Below are positions 15,020-24,205 of a DNA stretch of 60,098 nt, one piece after another. This DNA is from Catenulispora pinistramenti. GTDB lineage: Bacteria; Actinomycetota; Actinomycetes; Streptomycetales; Catenulisporaceae. Below the pieces are notes generated by a model that had not been told where the DNA came from, ran no database searches, and saw only the letters and a program-made list of their open reading frames with translations. The number at the start of each line of letters is the position of its first letter. Position 1 is the first letter of the stretch. Position numbers and translations under genes: made by a program. The stretch is from NCBI RefSeq assembly GCF_018274385.1, contig NZ_JAAFYZ010000040.1, positions 1 to 60,098 of the forward strand. The letters are read 5' to 3'.

Positions 15020-17044
15020 ATGGCACTACTAGAGGTCGAGAACCTCCACACCCAGATCAAGCTGAAGAAGTCGACCGTGCAAGCGGTCGACGGCATCAGC
15101 TTCACGGTCGAGGCCGGCGAGACCATCGGCATCGTCGGCGAGTCCGGTTCCGGCAAGACCATGACCGCGATGTCGATCATGCGGCTGCTGCCCAACGGCG
15201 GCTCCAGCCCGGAGGGCAGCATCTTCCTGGACGGCCGGGACCTGCTGCAGCTGGACGACGAGCAGATGGCCAAGGTCCGCGGCAACGACGTCGGCATGAT
15301 CTTCCAGGACCCGATGACGTCGCTGAACCCGACGATGACCATCGGCAAGCAGATCGCCGAGTCGGTGCGGATCCACCGCGGCGCCGGCAAGCAGGAGGGC
15401 CTGGACCGCGCGGTCGAGGTGCTCTCGCTGGTCGGCATGCCCTCCCCGCAGCAGCGGGCCCGGGACTACCCGCACCAGCTCTCCGGCGGTATGCGCCAGC
15501 GCGCGATGATCGCGATGGCGCTGGCCAACGAGCCGAAGCTGTTGATCGCCGACGAGCCGACCACCGCGCTCGACGTGACCGTGCAGAAGCAGATCCTGGA
15601 GCTGATCGACGGGCTGCGCGAGCGGCTGGGCATGGCGGTCATCCTGGTGACGCACGACCTCGGCGTGATCGCCGGGCGCGCGGACCGGGTGAACGTGATG
15701 TACGCCGGCCGGATCGTGGAGAACACGACCACCGAGATGCTGTACGCGAACCCGCGGCACCCGTACACCGAGGCGCTGTTCGACTCGCTGCCGGAGCGCG
15801 GCGCGGACAGCGGCACCCGGCTGTACTCGATCCCCGGGATGCCACCGGACCTCACCAAGCCGCCGGCCGCCTGCCGGTTCGCGGCCCGGTGCCGGTACGC
15901 GCAGGACGACTGCCGCGCGCAGGACCCGCCGTACCGCGTGGACGAGGTGGGCCACGAGTTCGCGTGCTTCCACCCGGTGGGCGCCGCCCTGCGCTCCGGC
16001 GAGGAGGTCGAGGTCACCCTCTCGGAGGTCACCTCGACCGAGGAGCTGCCGACCCCGGAGTTGGGGGAGGTGCTGCTGGAGGTCACCGACCTGGTCAAGG
16101 ACTACCCGATCACCAAGGGCTTCCTGCGCCGGCAGATCGGCTCGGTCAGCGCGGTCGCCGGGGTGTCGTTCAGCATCCGCAAGGGCGAGACCGTGGGTCT
16201 GGTCGGCGAGTCCGGCTGCGGTAAGACCACGGTGGCCAAACTGATCGTCGGGCTGGAGGACACCACCGCCGGGGCCATGAGCCTGGAGGGGGCGGACCTG
16301 GCCGCTCTGAAGTCCGGTGAGCGGCGCAAGAAGAGCCGCGACGTCCAGCTGATGTTCCAGGACAGCTACGCCGCGATGGACCCGCGCATGCGGGTGCGCA
16401 CGGTGGTCCGGGAGCCGCTGGACATCCAGAAGGTGGGCGACAAGGAGAGCCGCGAGGCCCGGATCAAGGAGCTGTTCGAGCAGGTCGGCCTGCCGGCCTC
16501 GGCGCTGGAGCGGTACCCCCACGAGTTCTCCGGCGGACAGCGCCAGCGGGTCGGTTTCGCCCGGGCCCTGGCTCCGGCACCGAAGCTGATCGTGGCCGAC
16601 GAGCCGGTCTCGGCGCTGGACGTGTCGATCCAGTCGCAGGTCCTGAACCTGATGAAGGACCTGCAGGCCGAGCACGGACTGTCCTACCTGTTCATCTCGC
16701 ACGACCTGTCGGTGGTCCGTTACGTCTCCGACCGGATCGGCGTGATGTACCTGGGCAAGCTGGTGGAGATCGGCCCGGCCGAGGCGGTGTACTCCAAGCC
16801 CATCCACCACTACACCCGGGGCCTGCTGGACACCATCCCGGTGGCCGACCCGGAGGTGGAGAAGGCCAAGGCCAGCAGCGGTATCGTCGGCGAGCTGCCG
16901 AGTGCCATCAACCCGCCCTCGGGGTGCCGGTTCCGGACCCGCTGCCCGGCCGCGCAGGACATCTGCGCGCAGACCGAGCCGCCGCTGGTGCCTTATGGGA
17001 CCGACGGGCATCTGGCCGCCTGCCACTTCCCGATCTGGGAGTAG
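15020..17044 (+). CDS. Fused double ABC ATPase for peptide import (DppD-DppF fusion)
   Basis: A 674-residue protein with two complete nucleotide-binding domains in tandem. NBD1 has Walker A GESGSGKT at 40-47, signature LSGGMRQR and Walker B LLIADEPT; NBD2 has Walker A GESGCGKT near 395 and signature FSGGQRQR. Each NBD is followed by the oligopeptide C-terminal domain with clustered cysteines (CRFAARC...C...C and CRFRTRC...C...C). From memory, such a four-Cys set holds a [4Fe-4S] cluster in mycobacterial OppD; whether it does here is open. The fusion replaces separate DppD and DppF. A canonical terminator follows about 95 bp downstream. Confidence 0.93.
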   Translation: MALLEVENLHTQIKLKKSTVQAVDGISFTVEAGETIGIVGESGSGKTMTAMSIMRLLPNGGSSPEGSIFLDGRDLLQLDDEQMAKVRGNDVGMIFQDPMTSLNPTMTIGKQIAESVRIHRGAGKQEGLDRAVEVLSLVGMPSPQQRARDYPHQLSGGMRQRAMIAMALANEPKLLIADEPTTALDVTVQKQILELIDGLRERLGMAVILVTHDLGVIAGRADRVNVMYAGRIVENTTTEMLYANPRHPYTEALFDSLPERGADSGTRLYSIPGMPPDLTKPPAACRFAARCRYAQDDCRAQDPPYRVDEVGHEFACFHPVGAALRSGEEVEVTLSEVTSTEELPTPELGEVLLEVTDLVKDYPITKGFLRRQIGSVSAVAGVSFSIRKGETVGLVGESGCGKTTVAKLIVGLEDTTAGAMSLEGADLAALKSGERRKKSRDVQLMFQDSYAAMDPRMRVRTVVREPLDIQKVGDKESREARIKELFEQVGLPASALERYPHEFSGGQRQRVGFARALAPAPKLIVADEPVSALDVSIQSQVLNLMKDLQAEHGLSYLFISHDLSVVRYVSDRIGVMYLGKLVEIGPAEAVYSKPIHHYTRGLLDTIPVADPEVEKAKASSGIVGELPSAINPPSGCRFRTRCPAAQDICAQTEPPLVPYGTDGHLAACHFPIWE

Positions 17045-17371
17045 TACTCGGCCAGGCCGTAGCGGTAAGGACTGTACGGCGGGGAGGGCCTGACGCCCTC
17101 TCAAATTGTGGACACAAACGAAGATCGCTACGGTGAGGACACCGGGTTCGCGTGAGCATCCGCGCACCCGGTGTCTTTTTTTACCCTTATGCGTGTACTG
17201 CCCGTTGTGGGTCATTCACCGTATGTATCAGGGTTTATAACTAGAGATCACTTCGTGTCCTTTTCGTGATCGATTTCCCGGAGAACATCCGAGAACCTGT
17301 TAACCAACGGGCTCGACACCATCTACGCCCGCTTAACCGGGTTGTGGATATTCGAGCACGGAGGTCGAGGC
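17045..17371. other. Intergenic region between the two peptide ABC operons
   Basis: These 327 bases hold the intrinsic terminator of the first operon (17139-17182) and probably the promoter of the second. TATAAC at 17236-17241 could be a -10, with TTCACC at 17215-17220 (15-nt spacer) as a weak -35. An inverted repeat GATCAC-N14-GTGATC (17246-17271) lies just after it and could be an operator. A GGAGG ribosome site lies at 17360-17364 before the ATG. No gene is seen. Confidence 0.5.
17139..17182 (+). terminator. Intrinsic terminator of the first peptide ABC operon
   Basis: A 14-bp stem with one mismatch (ACACCGGGTTCGCG at 17139-17152 against CGCGCACCCGGTGT at 17161-17174), an 8-nt loop, then C and seven T. 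This is a textbook rho-independent terminator, rare in such GC-rich DNA, and cleanly separates the two tandem ABC operons. Confidence 0.9.
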
Positions 17372-18355
17372 ATGGGTGCCTTCATAGTTCGCAGGCTTCT
17401 GAACTATGTGGTCTTGGTGTTCGTCGCCACGTCCCTGGCGTACCTGGGAGCGGCCACGGCCTTCCACCCCAAGGACATGTACCTGCAGAAGAACCCGCCG
17501 ACCCCGGCCGTGGTGATGTACCACGAGCTCAACGAGCGCAACGACAACCCGGACAAGCCGGTGCTGGAGCGGTACGCGCACTGGGTGGACGGCGTCGCGC
17601 ACGGCGACTTCGGCCAGACCTGGCAGCTGGACTCGGTCAGCAAGCACTTCTCGATCAGCGTGTGGGTCACTGTGCGGCTGGTCACCGTCGCCGCCGTGAT
17701 CTCGGCCGTGGCGGGCATCCTGATCGGCTCGTTCCAGGCCGTCAGACAGTACAAGTTCAGTGATCACGCGATCACGTTCGGCTCCTACATCATCTTCGCG
17801 ATGCCGGTCTTCGTGCTGGCCCCGCTGCTGAAGCTGGTCGCGGTCCAGGTGAACAAGGCGGTCGGCGGCAACACCCCGCTGCTGCAGTACCAGGGCGAGA
17901 TCGACCCGGACGCCACGGGCTTCTGGGGCCAGCTGTTCAGCCGCGCCGACCACCTGCTGCTGCCGACCATCTCGCTGTCGCTGGGCCTGATCGCCTTCTA
18001 CAGCCGCTACCAGCGCGGGCAGATGCTGGACGTGCTGGGCTCGGACTTCCTGCGCACCGCGCGGGCCAAGGGCCTGAGCAAGAGCCGGGCGATCCTGAAA
18101 CACGGCGTGCGCACCGCGGTCATCCCGGTCATGACGCTGGTGACCTACTCCACGATCCTGACCTTCGCCGGCGCGATCATCACCGAGCGGGTCTTCGGCT
18201 GGAACGGCCTGGGCTCCTGGTTCACCGACGCGACCAACCACTCCGACGTGAACTCGGTGGCGGTGATCACCCTGTTCTCCGCGGTGCTGGTGCTGATCGC
18301 CGGGATGCTCTCGGACGTCATCACCGCCCTGCTCGACCCGAGGGTCCGGCTGTGA
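17372..18355 (+). CDS. Peptide-type ABC transporter permease (DppB-like), second system
   Basis: A 327-residue permease. The N-terminus MGAFIVRRLLNYVVLVFVAT is typical of DppB. A longer periplasmic loop than usual (about 35-90, with ARYAHWVDGVAHGDFGQTW-like content) precedes the channel domain; the EAA-type loop is TARAKGLSKSRAILKHGVR. ATG 17372 follows GGAGG with correct spacing; an in-frame GTG at 17342 is upstream of that ribosome site and is rejected. This is the first gene of the second operon, whose binding protein is encoded last instead of first. Confidence 0.92.
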   Translation: MGAFIVRRLLNYVVLVFVATSLAYLGAATAFHPKDMYLQKNPPTPAVVMYHELNERNDNPDKPVLERYAHWVDGVAHGDFGQTWQLDSVSKHFSISVWVTVRLVTVAAVISAVAGILIGSFQAVRQYKFSDHAITFGSYIIFAMPVFVLAPLLKLVAVQVNKAVGGNTPLLQYQGEIDPDATGFWGQLFSRADHLLLPTISLSLGLIAFYSRYQRGQMLDVLGSDFLRTARAKGLSKSRAILKHGVRTAVIPVMTLVTYSTILTFAGAIITERVFGWNGLGSWFTDATNHSDVNSVAVITLFSAVLVLIAGMLSDVITALLDPRVRL

Positions 18356-18407
18356 CGGCGCCCCGCCTGCCCGCCAGTCCCCGCACCAGCCACCGAAGGG
18401 CCCTGTG

Positions 18408-19328
18408 ATGACCGCCCCGACCGCCGCGGACACCGAGTCCGTCCAGCCGTTCGCCGCCGCCCCGGCCCGCTCCGGACGCGCCGCTCTGGTCTGGCGCCGG
18501 TTCCGCCGCAACAAGTTCGCCATGGTGGGCCTGGTCGGCCTGGTGCTGCTGTTCCTGTTCGCGTTCCTGGGCCCGCTGCTCACGCACTGGTCGCCGACCG
18601 ACATCGACCTGGTCAACACCCAGTCCGGGCCGACCGGCGACCACTTCTTCGGCACCGACGACGTCGGGCACGACATGTTCGCCCAGACCGTCAGCGGCAT
18701 GCAGAAATCGCTGATCATCGGGCTGCTGGTGGCGCTGCTGTCCACCGGGTCCGCGGGCCTGCTGGGCACCGCGGCGGCCTACTTCGGCGGCTGGTGGGAG
18801 AAGGTCATCGTCTGGTTGACCGACCTGTTCCTGGTCGTGCCCTCGCTGCTGATGCTGATCATCTTGTCCCCGTACTTCCAGGGCGCCAGCTGGCTGGTGC
18901 TGGTGCCGATGATCGCGCTGTTCAGCTGGATGATCACCTCGCGGGTGGTGCGCGGCATGACGCTGACCATCCGGGAGCGCGAGTTCGTCCGGGCCGCCCG
19001 GTACATGGGCGTGCCGGCCTGGACCATCATTCGCCGGCACATCATCCCCAACATCTCCTCGATCCTGATCGTCGACTTCACGCTGAACGTGGGCGCGGCG
19101 ATCGTCACCGAGTCGTTCCTGTCCTTCCTGGGCTTCGGCATCCGGACCCCGAACGTCTCGCTGGGCACCGTGATCAACGACGGGGCGCAGTTCGCCTCCA
19201 CCGACCAGTGGTACCTGTTCGTGTTCCCGGCCTCGGTCCTGGTGCTGATCATCCTGTGCGTCAACTTCATCGGGGACGGCCTGCGCGACGCCCTCGACCC
19301 CAACTCGACGGGAGCCTCGGCCCGATGA
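18408..19328 (+). CDS. Peptide-type ABC transporter permease (DppC-like), second system
   Basis: A 306-residue DppC-class permease: an N-terminal cytoplasmic region, the OppC-type helix KFAMVGLVGLVLLFLFAFLG, the GTDDVGHDMF periplasmic segment (the usual GTDxxGRD motif), and the EAA loop with EREFVRAARYMGVPAWTII. It partners the preceding permease, 52 bp upstream. Either GTG 18405 or ATG 18408 may start it. The stop overlaps the ATPase start by four bases (ATGA). Confidence 0.92.
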   Translation: MTAPTAADTESVQPFAAAPARSGRAALVWRRFRRNKFAMVGLVGLVLLFLFAFLGPLLTHWSPTDIDLVNTQSGPTGDHFFGTDDVGHDMFAQTVSGMQKSLIIGLLVALLSTGSAGLLGTAAAYFGGWWEKVIVWLTDLFLVVPSLLMLIILSPYFQGASWLVLVPMIALFSWMITSRVVRGMTLTIREREFVRAARYMGVPAWTIIRRHIIPNISSILIVDFTLNVGAAIVTESFLSFLGFGIRTPNVSLGTVINDGAQFASTDQWYLFVFPASVLVLIILCVNFIGDGLRDALDPNSTGASAR

Positions 19329-21460
19329 GCCAGAACCTGCTGCTGACCGACGCCGCCGGGCGCCCGAAGAACCCGGCGCCCACCGGCACCCCGCTGCTGT
19401 CCGTGCGGGACCTGCACGTCACCTTCAGCTCCGAGGCCGGGGACGTGCGCGCGGTGCGCGGCGTCAGCTACGACCTGCACCCCGGCGAGGTGCTGGGCAT
19501 CGTCGGCGAGTCCGGCTCGGGCAAGTCGGTGTCCGCGATGGCGATCCTCGGCCTGCTGCCGGACAACGCCCGGATCACCGGCTCCATCAAGCTGGAGGGC
19601 CGGGAGCTGCTGGGGCTGGGCGACAAGCGGATGTCGAAGATCCGCGGCAAGGACATCGCGATGGTCTTCCAGGACCCGCTGTCCGCGCTGACCCCGGTGT
19701 TCACCGTCGGCGACCAGATCGTCGAGGCGCTGACCGTGCACCAGAAGCTGTCCCGGGACGCGGCGCGCAAGCGGGCGCTGGAACTGCTCGACGTGGTCGG
19801 CATCCCGGACCCCGAGCGCCGCTTCAAGAACTTCCCGCACGAGTTCTCCGGCGGTATGCGCCAGCGCGTGATGATCGCCATGGCGATCGCCAACGACCCC
19901 AAGGTCATCCTCTGCGACGAGCCGACCACCGCGCTCGACGTGACCATCCAGGCCCAGATCCTGGAGGCGCTGAAGAACGCGCAGGAGCTCACGGGCGCGG
20001 CGATCCTGATGATCACCCACGACCTCGGCGTGGTCGCCGGCTTCGCCGACAAGGTCTCGGTGATGTACGCCGGCCGTCCGGTCGAGCAGGGTGCCGTCGA
20101 CGAGATCTACTACCGGCCGCGCATGCCCTACACCATCGGCCTGCTGGGCTCGATCCCGCGGCTGGACGTCTCCGGCGAGCACGGCCGGCGCCCGCTGACC
20201 CCGATCGAGGGCAACCCGCCGTCGATGGTGGACCTGCCGGACGCCTGCCCGTTCGCCGACCGCTGCCCGATCGTCACCGACATCTGCCGGGACGCCGAGC
20301 CCGAACTGCTGCCGGCCGGCCCGGACTCGCACCCCTCGGCCTGTCACCGCCGCGCGGACCTGGAGAGCGGGACCATCCCGATCGACCAGGTGTACCCGGT
20401 CCCGGAGATCCCCGAGACGCACCTGGACGCCGTGCCGCGCGAGCAGCGCAGCCCGGTGCTGGAGGTCAAGGGCCTGCAGAAGCACTTCCCGCTGATGCGC
20501 GGAGCGGTGTTCAAGCGGCGGGTCGGCACGGTCAAGGCCGTGGACGGCATCGACTTCGAGATCCGCGAGGGCGAGACCCTGGGCCTGGTCGGCGAGTCCG
20601 GCTGCGGCAAGACCACCACGCTGCTGGAGATCCTGGAGCTGGTGGCCCCGCAGGCCGGGTCGATCGCGGTGTTCGGCAGTCAGGCGGCGAACCTGTCCGG
20701 CCGCGAGCGCATGGAGATGCGCAAGGACATCCAGATCGTGTTCCAGGACCCGATGGCCTCGCTGGACCCGCGGATGCCGGTCGGCGAAGCCATCGCCGAG
20801 CCGCTGCGCACCCACGGCTGGTCCCAGGACAAGGCCTACGAGCGGGTGGCCGAGCTGCTGGAGCTGGTCGGCCTGGAGCCGTACCACGCCTCGCGCTTCC
20901 CCCGGGAGTTCTCCGGCGGCCAGCGGCAGCGCATCTGCGTGGCCCGGGCCCTGGCGCTGAACCCGAAGGTCGTCATCCTGGACGAGCCGGTCTCGGCGCT
21001 GGACGTGTCGATCCAGGCCGGGGTCATCAACCTGCTCGACGAGCTGCGGGCCAAGCTGGGCCTGAGCTACCTGTTCGTGGCGCACGACCTGTCGGTGGTG
21101 CGGCACATCGCCGACCGGGTGGCCGTGATGTACCTGGGCCGGATCGTCGAGATCGGCGACGTGAGCTCGGTGTTCGAGCTGCCTTCGCACCCTTACACCC
21201 AGGCCCTGCTCTCGGCGATCCCGCTGCCGGACCCGCGCAAGGAGCGCGAGCGCTCGCGGATCCTGCTGCCCGGCGACCTGCCCTCGCCGGCCAACGTGCC
21301 CTCCGGCTGCCGGTTCCGCGACCGCTGCTTCAAGTACGCGTCGCTGAACGCCGCCGAGCAATCGAAGTGCCGTGACGAGGACCCGGTCATCGTCGCGCGC
21401 CCCGGCAAGCAGGACCACGCGGCCGCGTGCCACTTCGCTGACGCCCTGGAGGTGGTCTGA
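19325..21460 (+). CDS. Fused double ABC ATPase for peptide import, second system
   Basis: A 711-residue tandem ATPase. NBD1 has Walker A GESGSGKS near 61, signature FSGGMRQR and Walker B VILCDEPT; NBD2 has Walker A GESGCGKT near 422, signature FSGGQRQR and Walker B VVILDEPV. A Cys-rich oligopeptide domain follows each NBD; in the second the cysteine spacing is longer because of an insert (KYASLNAAEQSK). It is a paralogue of the ATPase of the upstream operon, with the same D-F fusion. The ATG overlaps the upstream permease stop. The frame stays open some 530 nt upstream inside the permease gene, which is a shadow and not part of this protein. Confidence 0.92.
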   Translation: MSQNLLLTDAAGRPKNPAPTGTPLLSVRDLHVTFSSEAGDVRAVRGVSYDLHPGEVLGIVGESGSGKSVSAMAILGLLPDNARITGSIKLEGRELLGLGDKRMSKIRGKDIAMVFQDPLSALTPVFTVGDQIVEALTVHQKLSRDAARKRALELLDVVGIPDPERRFKNFPHEFSGGMRQRVMIAMAIANDPKVILCDEPTTALDVTIQAQILEALKNAQELTGAAILMITHDLGVVAGFADKVSVMYAGRPVEQGAVDEIYYRPRMPYTIGLLGSIPRLDVSGEHGRRPLTPIEGNPPSMVDLPDACPFADRCPIVTDICRDAEPELLPAGPDSHPSACHRRADLESGTIPIDQVYPVPEIPETHLDAVPREQRSPVLEVKGLQKHFPLMRGAVFKRRVGTVKAVDGIDFEIREGETLGLVGESGCGKTTTLLEILELVAPQAGSIAVFGSQAANLSGRERMEMRKDIQIVFQDPMASLDPRMPVGEAIAEPLRTHGWSQDKAYERVAELLELVGLEPYHASRFPREFSGGQRQRICVARALALNPKVVILDEPVSALDVSIQAGVINLLDELRAKLGLSYLFVAHDLSVVRHIADRVAVMYLGRIVEIGDVSSVFELPSHPYTQALLSAIPLPDPRKERERSRILLPGDLPSPANVPSGCRFRDRCFKYASLNAAEQSKCRDEDPVIVARPGKQDHAAACHFADALEVV

Positions 21461-21553
21461 TCACCGTCCGGGCCTTCCGCCCCATACCACCTCCCAGCAG
21501 CTGTGCCGGGTCATTCGGCGCCGCTGGTTCCACCTGTCTCAGGAGAGTCACCC

Positions 21554-23281
21554 ATGCGTAGCATCACCAAGAAGTCGCCCGCGATCCTCGCGGTCCTGGC
21601 GACCGCCGCGCTCGCCGCGTCGGCCTGTTCCTCCAGCAAGAGCTCGTCCTCGAGCTCGTCGTCCGGCGGCGGCAAGTCGATCCCGGTCGCCACCGCCAAC
21701 GACATCAACGCCAAGGACGCCTCGACCCTCAAGGGCGGCACCCTGACCCTGGCGATCGACCAGTACTCGTCGCAGTGGAACGGCATGACCAACAACGGCA
21801 ACGAGCAGGACACCCAGAAGGTCCTGTCCACGATGATGCCGGAGCTGTTCCACTTCGACGCCACCGGCAAGGCCACCCCGAACCCGGACTACCTGGTCTC
21901 CGCCGACGAGAGCACCGTCAACGGCAAGCAGACGGTCACCTACAAGCTGAACCCGAAGGCCAAGTGGTCGGACGGCACCCCGATCAGCTACAAGGACTTC
22001 GTCGCCACCTGGAAGGGCGAGGAGGGTTCGGCCCAGGGCTTCGACGTGGCCAGCTCCACCGGCTACGACCAGATGGCCTCCGTCGAGCGCGGCAGCGACG
22101 ACTCCACCGTCGTGGTCACCTACAAGACCCCGTTCTCGGACTGGAAGAGCATGTTCCAGCAGTTCGACGGCGCCGGTCTGTACCCGGCCTCGAAGATCTC
22201 CACGGCCGACGGCTGGAACAAGGCCTACATGAACGCGATCCCGGTCACCGCCGGCCCGTTCAAGCTCCAGGGCATGGACCCGACCAACAAGACCATCACC
22301 GTGGTGGCCGACCCCAACTGGTGGGGTGCCAAGCCGGTCCTGGACAAGATCGTGTTCCGGGCCATCGAGGACACCTCGGCCCAGGCCGACGCCTACAACA
22401 ACCACGAGATCGACGCCTTCGAGGTCGGTCCGCAGTCGGCGCTGTACGCCAAGATCAAGGACACCACCGACAGCACCGTGCACTACGCCGGCGGTCCGGA
22501 CTGGCGCCACATCTCGATGAACACCCAGAGCCCGGCGCTGAAGGACGACGCCGTCCGCAAGGCCATCTACCAGGCCGTGGACCGCCAGCAGATCGCGGAC
22601 GTGGACCTGAAGAACCTGGGCACCTGGAAGCCCACGGTCCTGAACAACCGCTTCTTCGTCAACAACCAGACCGGCTACCAGGACAACAGCGCCGACGTCG
22701 CCTACAACCCGACCGCCGCCAACGCCGCGCTGGACGCGGCCGGCTGGGTCAAGGGCAGCGACGGCATCCGCGCCAAGGGCGGCGTCAAGCTGAACCTGAA
22801 GTGGATCGAGCCGCAGGGTGTGAAGACCACCTCCAACGAGGCCCAGATGGTCAAGGCCGACCTGGCCAAGATCGGCATCGGCCTGGTGGAGACCCCGGTC
22901 AACAGCGATGACTTCTTCGACAAGTACATCAACACCGGCAACTTCGACATCACGGCCTTCGCCTACACCGGCAACCCGTTCCCGATCAGCAGCGGCGCGC
23001 CGCAGATCCAGTCGGTGACGGACCCGAAGAACATCCACAACAACCCGCGTCTGGACAACAACCCGGCGGTCGACCAGGCCCTGACCAAGGCCCTGCAGGA
23101 CACCGACCCGACCCAGGCGATCGCGGACGCCAACGCCGCGGACAAGCTGGCCACCGACCAGGCCAGCCTGATCCCGCTGTACCAGCGCCCGCAGATCTGG
23201 GCCACCAAGGCGACGCTGGCCAACTTCGGCTCCTTCGGCTTCCAGGACTACGACTGGACCAAGGTCGGCTTCACCAGCTGA
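21554..23281 (+). CDS. Peptide-type ABC substrate-binding lipoprotein, second system
   Basis: A family-5 solute receptor of 575 residues. The signal peptide ends in a lipobox (LAASACSSSKSS) followed by a Ser-rich linker. KWSDGTPISYKDFVATWK is the conserved SBP family-5 core. ATG 21554 lies behind AGGAGAG; an in-frame ATG-proximal extension to 21503 is rejected for that reason. It is the last gene of the second operon, after permeases and ATPase, the opposite of the first operon. A strong hairpin follows 18 bp after the stop. The substrate is not predictable. Confidence 0.92.
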   Translation: MRSITKKSPAILAVLATAALAASACSSSKSSSSSSSSGGGKSIPVATANDINAKDASTLKGGTLTLAIDQYSSQWNGMTNNGNEQDTQKVLSTMMPELFHFDATGKATPNPDYLVSADESTVNGKQTVTYKLNPKAKWSDGTPISYKDFVATWKGEEGSAQGFDVASSTGYDQMASVERGSDDSTVVVTYKTPFSDWKSMFQQFDGAGLYPASKISTADGWNKAYMNAIPVTAGPFKLQGMDPTNKTITVVADPNWWGAKPVLDKIVFRAIEDTSAQADAYNNHEIDAFEVGPQSALYAKIKDTTDSTVHYAGGPDWRHISMNTQSPALKDDAVRKAIYQAVDRQQIADVDLKNLGTWKPTVLNNRFFVNNQTGYQDNSADVAYNPTAANAALDAAGWVKGSDGIRAKGGVKLNLKWIEPQGVKTTSNEAQMVKADLAKIGIGLVETPVNSDDFFDKYINTGNFDITAFAYTGNPFPISSGAPQIQSVTDPKNIHNNPRLDNNPAVDQALTKALQDTDPTQAIADANAADKLATDQASLIPLYQRPQIWATKATLANFGSFGFQDYDWTKVGFTS

Positions 23282-23299
23282 CGCTCACCAGCCGAATCC

Positions 23300-23334
23300 C
23301 CGTGGGGCCCCGTTCTCGGAACGGGGCCCCACGG
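23300..23334 (+). terminator. Strong hairpin ending the second peptide ABC operon
   Basis: A perfect 15-bp stem (CCGTGGGGCCCCGTT at 23300-23314, AACGGGGCCCCACGG at 23320-23334) with a 5-nt loop whose outer bases can also pair. There is no T-run. Its place right after the last gene of the operon makes a terminator or 3'-protecting structure likely. Confidence 0.7.
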
Positions 23335-23501
23335 CCGTTCCGCCCCGGTCCGGCTCAGCACCCTGAGTCAACCCGTCGGGGCACCCTGAACCAAACCGGT
23401 GAAGCCCCGGCACTCCACCCTGGGGTGCAAGCCCGGACTCCACCCCCGACCCACCTCCGGGTGGAAGCCGCGACCCGGCCCTGGCCTGCATAGTCATAGC
23501 C

Positions 23502-24143
23502 ATGAACACAACGGACTGGATCGTCGACATCGCCCTCCTGCTGATCGTCTTCCGTCAGCTGCGCGAGGAGCGGATCTCCAAGGCCACGTTCATCATCCCG
23601 ATCGCCATGGTCACCTGGGCCGCGAGCAACTACCTGCACGGCATCCCGACCGCAGGGAACGACCTGGCACTGGTGGCGCTGTTCACCGGCATAGGAGCCG
23701 TCTTCGGCCTGTTCGGCGGCCTGCTCACCCGGGTACGGGCCCGCCAGGACCACGTCACCGTCAAGGCCACCGCCGGCGCCGCCGCCCTGTGGGTGATCAG
23801 CATGGGCTTCCGGCTCGGCTTCGCCGTCTGGTCCAGCCACCCCTCCGGCGCCGCCCACCTGACCAGCTTCTCCGTCGCCCACGACATCACCAGCGGCCAG
23901 GCCTGGGTCACCGCCCTGATTCTGATGGCGCTCGGCGAAGTCATCGTCCGCCTCGGCACTATCGCGGTCCGGGCTTGGGCACTGTCGTCCCACGGCGCTG
24001 GTACTGGCGCTGGCGCTGGCGCTGGCGCTCGGAGTCAGAGCGGGGTGCTGGCTCAGGGCGGGACGCTGGCTCAGGGTCGGACGCTGGCCCAGCGGCAGGC
24101 TGAGGACCGCGAGTTCGCGATGGAGATGGTGAGCCGCGTGTGA
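23502..24143 (+). CDS. Hypothetical multi-pass membrane protein
   Basis: A 213-residue protein with four or five membrane helices in the first ~165 residues (VDIALLLIVFRQL at the start, then helices near 30, 55-75, 90-110 and 135-155) and a cytoplasmic C-terminal tail. I do not recognise the family; the layout resembles small actinobacterial DUF1453-type membrane proteins, which is only a guess. The tail contains a GAGTGAGAGAG run, from tandem copies of the hexamer GGCGCT, and a LAQGGTLAQGRTLAQ repeat, so it is probably length-variable. A hairpin at 24175-24205 follows the gene. Confidence 0.75.
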   Translation: MNTTDWIVDIALLLIVFRQLREERISKATFIIPIAMVTWAASNYLHGIPTAGNDLALVALFTGIGAVFGLFGGLLTRVRARQDHVTVKATAGAAALWVISMGFRLGFAVWSSHPSGAAHLTSFSVAHDITSGQAWVTALILMALGEVIVRLGTIAVRAWALSSHGAGTGAGAGAGARSQSGVLAQGGTLAQGRTLAQRQAEDREFAMEMVSRV

Positions 24144-24174
24144 GGTATGCGGCGCTCAGTGAATTTCCGCCACG

Positions 24175-24205
24175 CGAGGCTCGGCACTCCTAGTGCCGGG
24201 CCTCG
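24175..24205 (+). terminator. Hairpin after the membrane protein gene
   Basis: Arms CGAGGCTCGGCAC (24175-24187) and GTGCCGGGCCTCG (24193-24205) pair over 13 positions with one G:T, around a 5-nt loop. No T-run follows. It marks the probable end of the upstream gene and lies just outside the large palindrome. Confidence 0.6.

Noticed and set aside
18794..19324. Upstream extension of the second peptide ATPase to an 888-residue protein
   Set aside because: This part overlaps the permease in another frame. ATG 19325 overlaps the permease stop and starts a normal double-ATPase N-terminus.
11137..23281. Nickel or opine importer identity for the two ABC systems
   Set aside because: Family-5 receptors bind many ligands and no metal-binding or opine-specific motif or metabolic neighbour is present, so only 'peptide-type' is stated.
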